Assembly (NCBI GenBank): GCA_965221755.1
Contig: OZ244921.1
Coordinates: forward strand, 3,596,001 to 3,660,000
Direction of reading: 5' to 3'
DNA: 64,000 nucleotides
From: Azophilus sp965221755
GTDB taxonomy: Bacteria; Pseudomonadota; Gammaproteobacteria; Pseudomonadales; Azotimanducaceae
Under the pieces are notes generated by a model. That model was given only the letters and a program-made list of their open reading frames with translations. It ran no database searches and was not told the DNA's origin. Positions 26,950 to 35,733 of the stretch are shown here, piece after piece (positions within the stretch are counted from its first letter, which is position 1; each line of letters starts with the position of its first letter). The translations under genes were made by a program, and so were the position numbers.

Positions 26950-28919
26950 GGATCGAGCCGATCAGCAGGCTGCTCATCGCCAACCGCGGCGAGATCGCCC
27001 GCCGCATCCTGCGCACCGCCCACGACATGGGCATCGACACCGTGGCGGTGTACGCCGACGGCGATGCGGACGCGCCCTTCGTGCGGGAGGCGGGCAGCGC
27101 CATCGCCTTGAACGGGCGCACCGCCCGGCAAACCTATCTGGACGTGGGCAAGATGATCGATGCCTGCCGCCGCGCCGGCGCCGACGCCGTGCATCCGGGC
27201 TACGGCTTTCTGTCGGAGAACGAGGCTTTCGCCCAAGCGGTGATCGATGCCGGGCTGAAGTGGCTGGGGCCTTCGCCGGAGGTGATCGGACTGATGGGCG
27301 ACAAGCTGTCCGCCAAGGCGCTGATGCAGGAGGCCGGCGTGCCGACGCTGAACGCCGTCGAGATCGCCGACGCCGCCGAACCCGCCGAGGCCGCTCGGCA
27401 AATCGGCTATCCGGTGCTCGTCAAGGCGGCCGCCGGCGGCGGCGGACGCGGGATGCGCGTGGTGGCCGACGAGTCCGGCCTGGAAGCCGCCATCGCCGGG
27501 GCGCGGCGCGAAGCCGGCGCCGCCTTCGGCGACGACACGCTCTTTTTGGAGCAGTGGCTCGATCACGCCCGCCATGTGGAGATGCAGATTCTCGGCGACC
27601 GGCACGGCAATCTCGTGCATTGCTTTGAGCGGGAATGCTCCATTCAGCGCCGCCATCAAAAGGTGATCGAGGAGGCGCCCTCCCCGGCGGTCACGCCAAG
27701 GCTGCGGCAGCGCCTCGGCGCAGCGGCCATCGCCGCGGCCCGCAAGCTCGGCTATTCGTCGGCCGGCACCGTGGAGTTTCTGGTGCGGGACGATGAGTTC
27801 TTCTTCCTGGAGGTCAACGCCAGGCTGCAGGTGGAGCACCCGGTCACCGAGGAGATCATCGGCCGTGATTTGGTGCGCGAGCAGATCCGCATCGCCGAGG
27901 GGGAGCCGCTGTCGTTCACCCAGGACGACCTCGCCATCAACGGCTGGGCCATCGAAGCCCGCCTCTACGCGGAGAACCCGGAGCGCAACTTCCTGCCCGC
28001 GCCGGGCACGGTCGCCGTCTGGCGGCCGGCTGCGGCGGGACAGGCCCGCTACGATTCCGGGGTGGAGTCCGGCAGCGAGATCAGCATCGAATTCGACTCC
28101 ATGATCGCCAAGGTCACCGCCCACGGCCCGACCCGCCGGGAAGCGACCGGACGACTGGCCCGCGCCTTGGAGGCCACCCAGATTCACGGACTGACCACCA
28201 ACCGCGACTTTCTGGTCGCCACCCTGCGCACCCCGGAGTTCCTGGCCGGCGACACCACCACCGACTTTATCGAACGGGTGAACCCGCCGCGCCGCCGGAC
28301 GGTCTCCAGAGCCGAACGCATCGAGGCGGCGGTGGCCGCGGCCTTGGAAGGCCAAGCGCGGCGCCGCGCCCGCGCCCGAACCAACCGCGGGGTGCCGAGC
28401 GGCTGGCGCAACTCCACCATGCCTTGGCAGAAGCTGGACTTCGACATCGGCGGCGAGACGCTGCATCTCGAATACCAGTCCCGCCGCGACGGCAAGTTCC
28501 GCATGAGCGTCGACGGCGGCGAGGAAATGCTCGTCGAATCCCATGCTTGCGGCACCGGGCGCGTGGAGGCCACCATCGACGGCAAGCGCCTGAGATTCGC
28601 AGCGCAGCCCCAAGGCGACGATTGGTTTGTGCAAAGCCGCGCAGGAGGCCTGACCCTGACCCAACTGCCGCGCTACCCCGACCCCGCCGGGGACGACCAA
28701 AGCGACGGCTTGGCCGCGCCCATGCCCGGCGCCGTGCTTTCCACCGCGGTCGCCGCCGGCGATGCGGTCCGGCAAGGCCAACTGCTGCTGGTTCTCGAAG
28801 CGATGAAGATGGAGCACCGCATCGCCGCGCCACGGGATGGCACGGTGGAGGCGCTGCACGTGACGGCCGGGGACCAAGTGGAGAACGGCCAATTGCTGGT
28901 GACCCTTGGCAACGGTTAA
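26937..28919 (+). CDS. Acyl-CoA carboxylase biotin carboxylase/biotin carrier (alpha) subunit
   Basis: A 660-residue ATP-dependent biotin carboxylase with a carrier domain. N-terminus RLLIANRGEIARRILRTAHD; ATP-grasp glycine loop VKAAAGGGGRGMRVV near residue 165; FLEVNARLQVEHPVTE near residue 295. The C-terminus carries LVLEAMKMEHRI, with Lys as the biotin attachment site. Start ATG lies inside the 3' end of the beta gene. With the beta subunit it forms an MCC-type complex acting on branched or isoprenoid acyl-CoA (inference). Confidence 0.93.
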   Translation: MADVRIEPISRLLIANRGEIARRILRTAHDMGIDTVAVYADGDADAPFVREAGSAIALNGRTARQTYLDVGKMIDACRRAGADAVHPGYGFLSENEAFAQAVIDAGLKWLGPSPEVIGLMGDKLSAKALMQEAGVPTLNAVEIADAAEPAEAARQIGYPVLVKAAAGGGGRGMRVVADESGLEAAIAGARREAGAAFGDDTLFLEQWLDHARHVEMQILGDRHGNLVHCFERECSIQRRHQKVIEEAPSPAVTPRLRQRLGAAAIAAARKLGYSSAGTVEFLVRDDEFFFLEVNARLQVEHPVTEEIIGRDLVREQIRIAEGEPLSFTQDDLAINGWAIEARLYAENPERNFLPAPGTVAVWRPAAAGQARYDSGVESGSEISIEFDSMIAKVTAHGPTRREATGRLARALEATQIHGLTTNRDFLVATLRTPEFLAGDTTTDFIERVNPPRRRTVSRAERIEAAVAAALEGQARRRARARTNRGVPSGWRNSTMPWQKLDFDIGGETLHLEYQSRRDGKFRMSVDGGEEMLVESHACGTGRVEATIDGKRLRFAAQPQGDDWFVQSRAGGLTLTQLPRYPDPAGDDQSDGLAAPMPGAVLSTAVAAGDAVRQGQLLLVLEAMKMEHRIAAPRDGTVEALHVTAGDQVENGQLLVTLGNG

Positions 28920-28923
28920 GCAA

Positions 28924-28972
28924 GCGACCGCGGCGGCGGCGACAATCGGGCCGGCCACTCAGCCGCGGTCGC
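28924..28972 (+). terminator. Possible terminator hairpin after carboxylase operon
   Basis: GCGACCGCGGC (28924-28934) is the exact reverse complement of GCCGCGGTCGC (28962-28972), starting 5 nt after the stop codon. Loop is 27 nt and the tail (gctttcac) has no strong T-run, so termination is uncertain. Confidence 0.4.
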
Positions 28973-28995
28973 GCTTTCACCGTCTGTGCGGGCTT

Positions 28996-29078
28996 AAGAA
29001 ACATTTCGGACCCTGACCCACGCTGCGGCAGCCGAGTTTCGCGCAGCGAAACTCCAACGCGCCCGCCTCGCGGGCGCG
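28996..29078 (+). repeat. Modular palindromic repeat, copy B
   Basis: Leading box GAAACATTTCGGACCCTGAC, then GAGTTTCGC-gca-GCGAAACTC (29034-29054), then a different second hairpin CGCGCCCGC-ctc-GCGGGCGCG (29058-29078). Confidence 0.85.
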
Positions 29079-29141
29079 CCGTCATTGACTGCTCGCATCG
29101 CATGTGTATGATTTTTGCACATTCGAGGCTGGAGCCGACCA

Positions 29142-29420
29142 GTGGCCAGAGTGCAATTGGTGATCGCTGATGACGATCAAGCCCGCTTCGCCCAGCAGGC
29201 CCAGCGAGAGGGCTTGTCGTTCAGCGCTTGGCTCCGGGCCGCTGCACGGGATCGGCTTGAGCGCATGCGCCCCAGTCGCCCATTCCTCGGGCCCGAAGAC
29301 CAGGCAGCCTTTTTTGCCGCTTGCGACGCAGCGGAAGGCGCCGATGCAACCGAACCCGATTGGGAGCGGCACAAGCAAGCCATTGCTCGGTCACGATGCG
29401 ACGGGTTGCCCAACACATGA
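29142..29420 (+). CDS. Ribbon-helix-helix-type antitoxin (orphan)
   Basis: A 92-residue protein starting at a GTG with CTGGAG upstream. The N-terminal VARVQLVIADDDQARF followed by EGLSFSAWLRAAARDRLER has the strand-helix-helix pattern of CopG/RHH antitoxins that bind DNA as dimers and neutralise a toxin through the C-terminal tail. The stop overlaps (ATGA) the start of a PIN toxin gene that is cut off after 24 codons. It probably still autoregulates its promoter. Confidence 0.7.
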   Translation: MARVQLVIADDDQARFAQQAQREGLSFSAWLRAAARDRLERMRPSRPFLGPEDQAAFFAACDAAEGADATEPDWERHKQAIARSRCDGLPNT

Positions 29421-29491
29421 CTTCCGTGGACACCAACGTATTCATGCACGCAGTGGAACGTCGGAAATTTCACTCACCCAGGATGCTTTAG
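29417..29491 (+). pseudogene. PIN-domain toxin N-terminal stump
   Basis: Twenty-four codons beginning MTSVDTNVFMHAVERRKF, the first strand and catalytic Asp of a VapC-type PIN ribonuclease, ending in TAG three nucleotides before the next gene. The remaining 100 or so residues are gone. Start overlaps the antitoxin stop, the normal TA layout. Confidence 0.7.
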
Positions 29492-29494
29492 GCC

Positions 29495-31174
29495 ATGCAC
29501 GATCTCATCATCAAGAACGCCACCCTCATCGACGGCTCCGGCGCCGAGGCGGTCAACGCCGACGTGGTCGCCGACCGCGGCACCATCACCGAAGTCACAA
29601 CCGCCGGCGGCAGCCCGGCCAAGGCCAAGCGGGTCATCGATGCCCAAGGCGACCTGCTGACCCCCGGCTTCGTGGACATCCACACCCACTACGACGGCCA
29701 GGTCTGTTGGGACAAGCAGGTGACGCCGAGCTGCTGGCACGGCGTCACCTCCATCGTCATGGGCAATTGCGGCGTCGGCTTCGCCCCGGTGCGGCCGGGC
29801 GCCGAAGGCGAACTGATCGAATTGATGGAGAGCGTTGAGGACATCCCCGGCACAGCGCTGCACGACGGCATCCCGTGGGGATGGGAGTCCTTCTCCGAGT
29901 ACCTTGACCACATCGACACCCCCTATGCTTTGGACGTCGGCGCCCAAGCGCCCCATGTCGCCATCCGCCATTACGTCATGGGCGAGCGCTGCTACGACGA
30001 CGCAACGCCCGAGGACATGGCCGAGATGCGCCGCATCACCCGCGGCGCCCTGGAGGCCGGCGCCCTCGGCTTCACCACCTCCCGCTTCTACGGACACCTC
30101 GACAAAGCCGGCAACCCGGTGCCTGGAACCCGCGCTTCGGGAGAGGAGATGCGCACCATCGGCAGCGCGTTCGCCGGCCTCGGCTTTGGCGCCATGGAGT
30201 TCGTTTCCGACAGCTTGAGCGATCCGCAGGAACTGGCTTGGATCGAGCACATCACCCGCACCACCGGCTGCACCGTGACGCCCTTGGTCACGGCCGGCGG
30301 GGGCCCGATCTGGACCTTGGCCGAAAAGCTGAACGCCGAGGGATACAGCCTGCGCCCCCAAGTGGGCGCACGGCCTGCCTCAATCCTGATGACGCTGGAG
30401 GGGACCATCAATCCCATGCGCCAGTTTCCCGCCTACCGCGAGATTCATGAGCGGCCGCTCTGCGAGCGCCAAGCCAAGCTCAAGGATGCCGCCTTTCGCC
30501 AGCGGGTGCTGAACGAAACGCCGATTCCGCCGCGCAACGCCGATGCGGCGCGCTTCATGAACGACCACGAGCGCATCTACGTCCTGGATGAGGAGCTGAG
30601 CTACGAACCGGGCCCGGAGGACAGCGTGGCGGCGGTGGCCAGGGCGCAGGGGGTTTCGCCCGTGGAGGTGATGATGGACGTCTTGGCCGATGGCGCGCCC
30701 CTGCTGGTGCTGTTCGGCGTTTACGAAGGTGACTTGGAGGGCCAACGGCGCGTCATCGAGCATCCGCAAAGCGTTTTCGGCCTCTCCGACGGCGGCGCCC
30801 ATTGCGGCGTGCTGGTGGATGCCGGCGTGCCCACCTACATGCTGAGCTACTTCAGCCGCGACCGACGGCGTGGGCCGCGCCTGCCGCTGCCGTTCGTGAT
30901 CCACAAGCTCACCCAGGACGCAGCCCAAGTTTACGGATTGAACGATCGCGGCCTAGTCGCGCCCGGCTGCAGGGCCGACTTCAACTTGATCGACTACGAC
31001 GCCCTGCAACTGCGGCCGCCCGAGATGGCGTACGACCTGCCTGCGGGCGGCAAGCGGCTGGTGCAAAAGGCCGACGGCTACCGCATGACCATCAAGGCCG
31101 GGCAGCCGACCTTCGAGAACGGCGAGGCCACCGGCGCCCTGCCGGGCCGCCTGATTCGTGGCGCCCGCGCGTAG
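29495..31174 (+). CDS. N-acyl-D-amino acid deacylase family amidohydrolase
   Basis: A 559-residue metal-dependent amidohydrolase. It starts MHDLIIKNATLIDGSG, then TPGFVDIHTHYDGQVCWDK (metal-binding HxH near residue 68) and VMGNCGVGFAPVRPG (a conserved Cys of the D-aminoacylase group). Near the C-terminal end of the barrel it has VFGLSDGGAHCGVLVDAG with the catalytic Asp. The C-terminal small beta domain follows (GRLIRGARA). It probably hydrolyses N-acyl D-amino acids or a related amide or cyclic imide (inference). Its start directly abuts the truncated toxin gene, marking a recombination junction. Confidence 0.9.
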   Translation: MHDLIIKNATLIDGSGAEAVNADVVADRGTITEVTTAGGSPAKAKRVIDAQGDLLTPGFVDIHTHYDGQVCWDKQVTPSCWHGVTSIVMGNCGVGFAPVRPGAEGELIELMESVEDIPGTALHDGIPWGWESFSEYLDHIDTPYALDVGAQAPHVAIRHYVMGERCYDDATPEDMAEMRRITRGALEAGALGFTTSRFYGHLDKAGNPVPGTRASGEEMRTIGSAFAGLGFGAMEFVSDSLSDPQELAWIEHITRTTGCTVTPLVTAGGGPIWTLAEKLNAEGYSLRPQVGARPASILMTLEGTINPMRQFPAYREIHERPLCERQAKLKDAAFRQRVLNETPIPPRNADAARFMNDHERIYVLDEELSYEPGPEDSVAAVARAQGVSPVEVMMDVLADGAPLLVLFGVYEGDLEGQRRVIEHPQSVFGLSDGGAHCGVLVDAGVPTYMLSYFSRDRRRGPRLPLPFVIHKLTQDAAQVYGLNDRGLVAPGCRADFNLIDYDALQLRPPEMAYDLPAGGKRLVQKADGYRMTIKAGQPTFENGEATGALPGRLIRGARA

Positions 31175-31209
31175 CCTAACGGCTACGCGTTCAAGTTGCT
31201 CCGCAACTT
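31168..31209. repeat. Two adjacent perfect hairpins
   Basis: CGCGTAGCC-taac-GGCTACGCG (31168-31189) and AAGTTGC-tcc-GCAACTT (31193-31209). The first overlaps the amidohydrolase stop codon. The two-hairpin layout resembles the modular repeat, but with unrelated stem sequences. May act as a terminator or mRNA stabiliser. Confidence 0.7.
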
Positions 31210-31234
31210 GGTTTCAGGATTGAACTGAACTGGA

Positions 31235-31855
31235 GTGGATCGTGCCGTGGGCCTGTACGCCAAATACGTTCTCCCCAAGCTCATTGACCTAGCCTGCGGG
31301 CAGCCGCCCATGGCCGAGCTGCGGGCCAAGTACGTGCCCAAGGCCGAGGGTAACGTGCTTGAAATCGGCATCGGCAGCGGCCATAACCTAAGCCACTACC
31401 GGGACGCGAGCTGCGTCACCGGCCTCGACCCGGCCCCGGAACTCACCGCCTTGGCAAGCCGGCGCGCTGCCGCCATCAAAGCCGAGGTGAGCATCCTGCA
31501 GGCTTCGGGAGAGGACATTCCCGCTGCCGACGGCCAGTTCGACAGCATCGTCTGCACCTGGACCCTGTGCAGCATCCCCAACGTCAGCCAAGCGCTGCGG
31601 GAGATGCGGCGGGTGCTCAAGCCCGGCGGACGCTTCTACTTCATTGAGCACGGCCTGGCGCCGGAGCCGCGGGTGGCGCGCTGGCAGCGGGCCATCGAGC
31701 CCGTGTGGAAGGTCATCGGCGGCGGCTGCCATCTCACCCGACAACCGGCCCTGCTGCTGGAGGGGGCCGGCTTCGAATTGGCGGAGAAGCGCGCCGGCTA
31801 CCTGATCGGCCCCAAGCCCATGGCGTTCACGACCCACGGCGTCGCCGTGCGCTGA
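31235..31855 (+). CDS. SAM-dependent class I methyltransferase
   Basis: About 206 residues. SAM-binding motif VLEIGIGSGHNLSHYR near residue 42, acidic GLDPAPEL, and the post-motifs VCTWTLCSIPNVSQALREM and VLKPGGRFYFIEHG, as in UbiE/phosphatidylethanolamine methyltransferase-like proteins. The substrate is unknown; the C-terminal half (HLTRQPALLLEGAGFELAEK) is that of thiol or phospholipid methyltransferases. Start is GTG, either at 31235 or 31247 in the same frame. The latter has better spacing to GGAG. Confidence 0.85.
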   Translation: MDRAVGLYAKYVLPKLIDLACGQPPMAELRAKYVPKAEGNVLEIGIGSGHNLSHYRDASCVTGLDPAPELTALASRRAAAIKAEVSILQASGEDIPAADGQFDSIVCTWTLCSIPNVSQALREMRRVLKPGGRFYFIEHGLAPEPRVARWQRAIEPVWKVIGGGCHLTRQPALLLEGAGFELAEKRAGYLIGPKPMAFTTHGVAVR

Positions 31856-31879
31856 GCGCGCGCCAGACTCGCCACAACG

Positions 31880-33073
31880 CTAGGACAGGGCCTGAGCGAC
31901 GTCCTGATCCACCGTCGCCTTGGCTTGCAGATAGTCCAGACCGGCAGCATCGGCCAAGCGCCGCACGTCGTCGAACTCCGATTTCCAGCGGCGCTGGCCG
32001 TCGGGCTGGGTCACCACCTTCACGCGCACCGCGCCCAAGCGGGTCTCCACCGTCCGAACCTGCCGAGGGAGGGCGCGCTTTTCAAAAGGCAGCACCCGCA
32101 GCCCGATGGTGGTGGACTGATTGAGCACCATGTCCGCCAAGCCATCGGCCCGGCCGGCTTCGCACAGCACCGTGAGGCTGATCGCCGGACGGGACTTCTT
32201 CATGACGATGGGCGTGACATAGACGTCACTGGCACCAGCGGCCAACAGGCGGTCCATCAAGGGCTCGTAGGCCTCCGGGCTCATGTCGTCGATGTTGGCT
32301 TCAATCCGGCAATGCGCCGCCGGCGGCGCGGCCTGAACCCCGGCCCCGCACTCGCCAACCACGAGCCGCAGCACGTTGGGAATGTCAAAGTCCCGCCGGC
32401 CCACGCCGTAGCCCACCGCAGTCGGCGCGAAGCGGGCGGGCGGGGCGAACTCATCCACCGACGCCTTCAATATGGCGGCGCCGGTGGGCGTAGTGGCCTC
32501 CCCCCGCACCCCGCCGTAGGAACAGGGCACGCCGGCAAGGATCTCCTGGGTGGCCGGCGCGGGCACCGGCAGCCGACCGTGGGCGCAATCGACGAAGCCG
32601 CCGCCCACCTCGACAAAGTCGCAAAACACCCGCTCGACGGCAAGCGCGTCCAGGCATATGGCCGCGCCGACGACGTCCACGATGGAATCCACTGCACCGA
32701 CTTCGTGGAAGTGAACCCGCTCGACGGGAATGTCATGAATCTTGGCTTCCGCCACGGCGATGCGCTCGAAGATGGCCAGCGCCCTAGCCTCAACGGCGGC
32801 GGCCAGCCGAGCGGCCTTGACCAACTCGACGATGTCGCCGTGGTGACGGTGCCGATGGCGGCCGTCCGCATGGCCGATGTCCCGCACTTGGGCCTGAGTG
32901 CCGGAGATGCCGAATTTGCTGGCGCGCCGAAATTCAAGGGCGAACTCAGCGGCGCAGGGCAAGCGGCCCAGACCCTCGCGCAGAACCGCCTCCGGCACCC
33001 CAAGGTCAACCATCGCGCCGAGGTGCATGTCGCCGGCAATGCCGGCGCTGCATTGGTAGTGGAGCGCGCGCAA
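31880..33073 (-). CDS. larC: Nickel pincer cofactor biosynthesis protein LarC
   Basis: A 397-residue LarC homologue, the cyclometallase that inserts nickel into the pyridinium-dithiocarboxylate nucleotide cofactor of lactate racemase-type enzymes. Diagnostic segments are AGIAGDMHLGAMVDLG, VHFHEVGAVDSIVDVVGAA, ATTPTGAAILKAS and EANIDDMSPEAYEPLMDRL. A His-rich stretch (GRHRHRHHGD) near residue 72 may store Ni. Unlike in the lar operon, no larA, larB or larE is adjacent. The gene is separated by only 3 nt from the upstream Tat aldo/keto reductase and is probably co-transcribed with it. Confidence 0.9.
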   Translation of the reverse strand: MRALHYQCSAGIAGDMHLGAMVDLGVPEAVLREGLGRLPCAAEFALEFRRASKFGISGTQAQVRDIGHADGRHRHRHHGDIVELVKAARLAAAVEARALAIFERIAVAEAKIHDIPVERVHFHEVGAVDSIVDVVGAAICLDALAVERVFCDFVEVGGGFVDCAHGRLPVPAPATQEILAGVPCSYGGVRGEATTPTGAAILKASVDEFAPPARFAPTAVGYGVGRRDFDIPNVLRLVVGECGAGVQAAPPAAHCRIEANIDDMSPEAYEPLMDRLLAAGASDVYVTPIVMKKSRPAISLTVLCEAGRADGLADMVLNQSTTIGLRVLPFEKRALPRQVRTVETRLGAVRVKVVTQPDGQRRWKSEFDDVRRLADAAGLDYLQAKATVDQDVAQALS

Positions 33074-33076
33074 GCG

Positions 33077-34129
33077 TCAGGCGGTGTTGGCGAAGTACTG
33101 GCGCGAGGTGGCGGCGGCGGTGAAGTTCTCCTGCAGATGCAGGAAATTCTGAATGTCCGCGTTCACCGCATCAAGGCCGTGCTCCAGCACATAGGCGTAG
33201 CTGCGTTGGAAGGCGGTCAGCTTGGCGGCCAGCAAACGCTCGTCGTAGTGACCGTCAAAGGCGTCCTCATCCCCCCAGCCCAGGAAGTTGCGCCCGGCGA
33301 GGTGGCGGGCGGCCTTCATGCCGATCAGTCCGATGCCGGCCTCCCGCGCCCGCGCCAAGAGCGGCGCCAAACCGGTCATCGGCGGCGAGCCGGGCTGGAT
33401 GCTTTTGCCGTCCCAGTCGTACCAGCCGGCTGGCGTTACGGCGATCATGGCCAAGTCGTACCAGCCGGTCTCGATGGCCTTCTCCAGCACCGCTTGGGCG
33501 TTCTGGTGCGTCGAAAGGCCCCAAAAGCGGATCTTGCCCGCGTCCCGGGCCTGCTCAAAGGCCCTGCGCATCTCTTCGCTGCCAACCAGATCGGTGTTGT
33601 TGGCCGCCATCTGGTAGTAGGCGTCGATCATCTCCACCCTGAGATCGCGCAGGCTCTCCTCAAGCACTTCCAACCACGCCTTGGCGCCCTGCTTGGCTTG
33701 CGTCGGCGTGACCGAGTCGCCGGGGCCGACCTCATCATCGAGGTAAACGATGGACTTGGAGATCAGGAAGACGTCATCGCGCGCCTTGGCCAGGAAATTG
33801 GCCATGTTGCGCTCCGCATCGCCGTAGTAGCGCCCGGTGCCCACGTCAAAGACGTTGACCCCCGCTTTCAGGGCGGTGCCGAGCAACCGGTCCCTAGGCC
33901 TGCGGGAGAGCGATGCGCCGCAGCCGAACACCAGCCGGCTGCCTTCAAACCCGGTCCGCCCCAAGGTCTGATAGGCCATGTCCGGCCAACCGAGGCCGCC
34001 TTCCACTTGGCCTTGGGCTTGGGCAGCGGCGGCCTTGACGCTGCCGGTGCGCAACAGCGTCTGGCTGGCGATGCCCGCCATGGCCAAGCGCTGCAGAAAC
34101 GTCCGGCGGCTTCCGTTCGACTGCTTCAT
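33077..34129 (-). CDS. Tat-exported aldo/keto reductase
   Basis: A 350-residue protein with a twin-arginine signal (SNGSRRTFLQRLAMAGIAS) at residues 4-22 and an Ala-rich cleavage region. The mature part is an aldo/keto reductase barrel: TLGRTGFEGSRLVFGCGAS, ALKAGVNVFDVGTGRYYGDAE (active-site Tyr context) and IRFWGLSTHQNAQ. Export of an NADPH-type reductase is unusual, because the periplasm lacks NADPH; the cofactor would have to be bound before export. GGGAGG lies 7 nt before the ATG. Same operon as larC. Confidence 0.85.
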   Translation of the reverse strand: MKQSNGSRRTFLQRLAMAGIASQTLLRTGSVKAAAAQAQGQVEGGLGWPDMAYQTLGRTGFEGSRLVFGCGASLSRRPRDRLLGTALKAGVNVFDVGTGRYYGDAERNMANFLAKARDDVFLISKSIVYLDDEVGPGDSVTPTQAKQGAKAWLEVLEESLRDLRVEMIDAYYQMAANNTDLVGSEEMRRAFEQARDAGKIRFWGLSTHQNAQAVLEKAIETGWYDLAMIAVTPAGWYDWDGKSIQPGSPPMTGLAPLLARAREAGIGLIGMKAARHLAGRNFLGWGDEDAFDGHYDERLLAAKLTAFQRSYAYVLEHGLDAVNADIQNFLHLQENFTAAATSRQYFANTA

Positions 34130-34210
34130 GGCATTGCCTCCCGCAACTAATCGTTGGCGCGCTTGGCGACCGCCCACCGCAATCGCCAGCGGATTGGCGC
34201 CCAGTGTAAC

Positions 34211-35404
34211 TCAATAGCTCACCGCTTCCGCCAGCACCACGAACCGGCCATTGCGGACCTGCGACAGCACGCTCTCCCGCACCCCGCCGTGCTTTTCGGG
34301 CGAGAAGGAGACTCGGTAGCCGAAGATGTCCGTGTAGTCCGTGATGGCTTCGACGCCCTTGATCAGCCCATCGACCGTCAGGTCACGTCCGGCGTTCTCC
34401 AAGGCCAGCAACGTCAGGTCGGCGGCGCGGTAGCCCTCCATGGCCGCCAAGCCGGGCTCGCTGCCGTGGAGCGCCACGTATTCATCCCACCACGCCTGCA
34501 CGGCGGGCGACTTGTCATCATCCGGGTAAATCTTCGCCATGTGGGTGAAGGCGTAGTAGCCCTCACTGCTTTCGTGGTCGGCAATGACCTGGCCATAGGC
34601 CGCGTTGTTGCCCACCCAGGCGACATCCTCCCAGCCCGTTTTGCGGGCGGTGTCGAGAACCAGAATGGTGTCCCGATGCACGGTGGCCATGGCCACCATG
34701 TCGCATTCGGCCTTGCGCAACCGCAGCACCGCGGCCGTGAACTCGCTCTCGGTCGGCTTGTGGGCGGTGCGGGCGATCACCTCCAGGCCCATGGCCGCCA
34801 CTTGGCCTTCAACGGCATCGACGATTTCCTGGCCGTAGTCCGACTCGTGATGGATGATGCAGATTCTTTGCTTGCCCTCGTTTTCAACGAAGTGGCGCAC
34901 TGCGGCACGGACCTCATCGTAGTAGATGCCCCGCTGGGTGAACTTCATGGGGTGGAACGGCTCCACCATCTGGCGCCCGCCGCTGATGGGGAAGAGGTTC
35001 GGCACCCCATCCCGGAACTGCTTCGGCATGATGGCGTTGTTCATTGGCGTGCCCACCGCCAGCAGCATGGCAAAGATGTTGTCCCTGTTGATGAGCTTGT
35101 TGGCGGCCTGAATGGCCTTGGGCAGTTGATAGGCGGTGTCCTCCACCACAAAGCGGATCAACCGCCCATGCACGCCCCCTTCCGCGTTGGCTGCATCGAA
35201 GCGCATGCGCGCGCCGTTGGTGGCGCCGACGCCCCAAACGGCCGTGGGGCCGGACAGGTCCGTGTGGCTGCCCAGGACGATCTCGGCATCAGTGACGCCA
35301 CGCACTTGCGAAGCGGCCGAACCGGAATCCCCGGCATCATCGCCCCCCGTGCAGCCCGTCAAAGCCAGCGTGCAAGCCAGCAACAGCTCTTTGCGCATCC
35401 TCAT
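34211..35404 (-). CDS. ABC transporter substrate-binding lipoprotein (branched-chain amino acid type)
   Basis: About 397 residues with a lipoprotein signal (LLLACTLALTGC, Cys near residue 17), followed by a Leu/Ile/Val-binding-type fold: GVTDAEIVLGSHTDLSGPTA, ANAEGGVHGRLIRFVVED, and KQRICIIHHESDYGQEIVD. It captures amino acids, amides or aromatic acids in the periplasm. No permease or ATPase gene follows in the window, so it may feed a distant LIV-type transporter. AGGAGG lies 10 nt before the ATG at 35404. Confidence 0.88.
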   Translation of the reverse strand: MRMRKELLLACTLALTGCTGGDDAGDSGSAASQVRGVTDAEIVLGSHTDLSGPTAVWGVGATNGARMRFDAANAEGGVHGRLIRFVVEDTAYQLPKAIQAANKLINRDNIFAMLLAVGTPMNNAIMPKQFRDGVPNLFPISGGRQMVEPFHPMKFTQRGIYYDEVRAAVRHFVENEGKQRICIIHHESDYGQEIVDAVEGQVAAMGLEVIARTAHKPTESEFTAAVLRLRKAECDMVAMATVHRDTILVLDTARKTGWEDVAWVGNNAAYGQVIADHESSEGYYAFTHMAKIYPDDDKSPAVQAWWDEYVALHGSEPGLAAMEGYRAADLTLLALENAGRDLTVDGLIKGVEAITDYTDIFGYRVSFSPEKHGGVRESVLSQVRNGRFVVLAEAVSY

Positions 35405-35488
35405 TAGAGATCGCCTCCTGAAATGCATCGGCGAGCCAGCATTGTACTTCAAGAGTCGCGCGGACAACGCTTCGGTTGCGCGGCCTTA

Positions 35489-35568
35489 CGAACATTTCGG
35501 TACTTGACCCACAGCGGCAGCGGAGTTTCGCGTCAGCGAAACTCAAACGCACCCGCAAAGCGGGTGCG
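35489..35568 (+). repeat. Modular palindromic repeat, copy C
   Basis: Leading box GAACATTTCGGTACTTGACC, then GAGTTTCGC-gtca-GCGAAACTC (35523-35544), then second hairpin CGCACCCGC-aaa-GCGGGTGCG (35548-35568). In direct tandem with copy D. Confidence 0.85.
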
Positions 35569-35576
35569 CGGGCTCA

Positions 35577-35665
35577 GAAACATATCGAAATCCGACCCAA
35601 GTGACGAGCGCGCGGAGTTTCGCGCAGCGAAACTCCAAACGCCTCTCGCCCTCTGGGCGAGAGGC
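35577..35665 (+). repeat. Modular palindromic repeat, copy D
   Basis: Leading box AGAAACATATCGAAATCCGA, then GGAGTTTCGC-gca-GCGAAACTCC (35614-35636), then a third kind of second hairpin GCCTCTCGCCC-tct-GGGCGAGAGGC (35641-35665). Confidence 0.85.
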
Positions 35666-35682
35666 GCGGGTTGACGATCCAT

Positions 35683-35733
35683 ACTCTGACCCTGAAAATT
35701 CAAAGTGAGCCTTTGAATTTTCAGGGTCAGAGT
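35683..35733. promoter_or_regulatory. Perfect 23-bp hairpin at the start codon of the second DUF4143 gene
   Basis: Arms 35683-35705 and 35711-35733 are exact reverse complements (arm begins ACTCTGACCCTGAAAATTC) with a 5-nt loop. The right arm ends inside the GTG start at 35732-35734 and covers the CAGGG ribosome site. If it forms in mRNA it would block initiation. It may also be an inverted terminal repeat or operator. Confidence 0.75.

Noticed and set aside
26640..28958. Long minus-strand open frame of about 770 codons
   Set aside because: Antisense of the biotin carboxylase gene; high-GC codon usage keeps the opposite frame open. No domain pattern.
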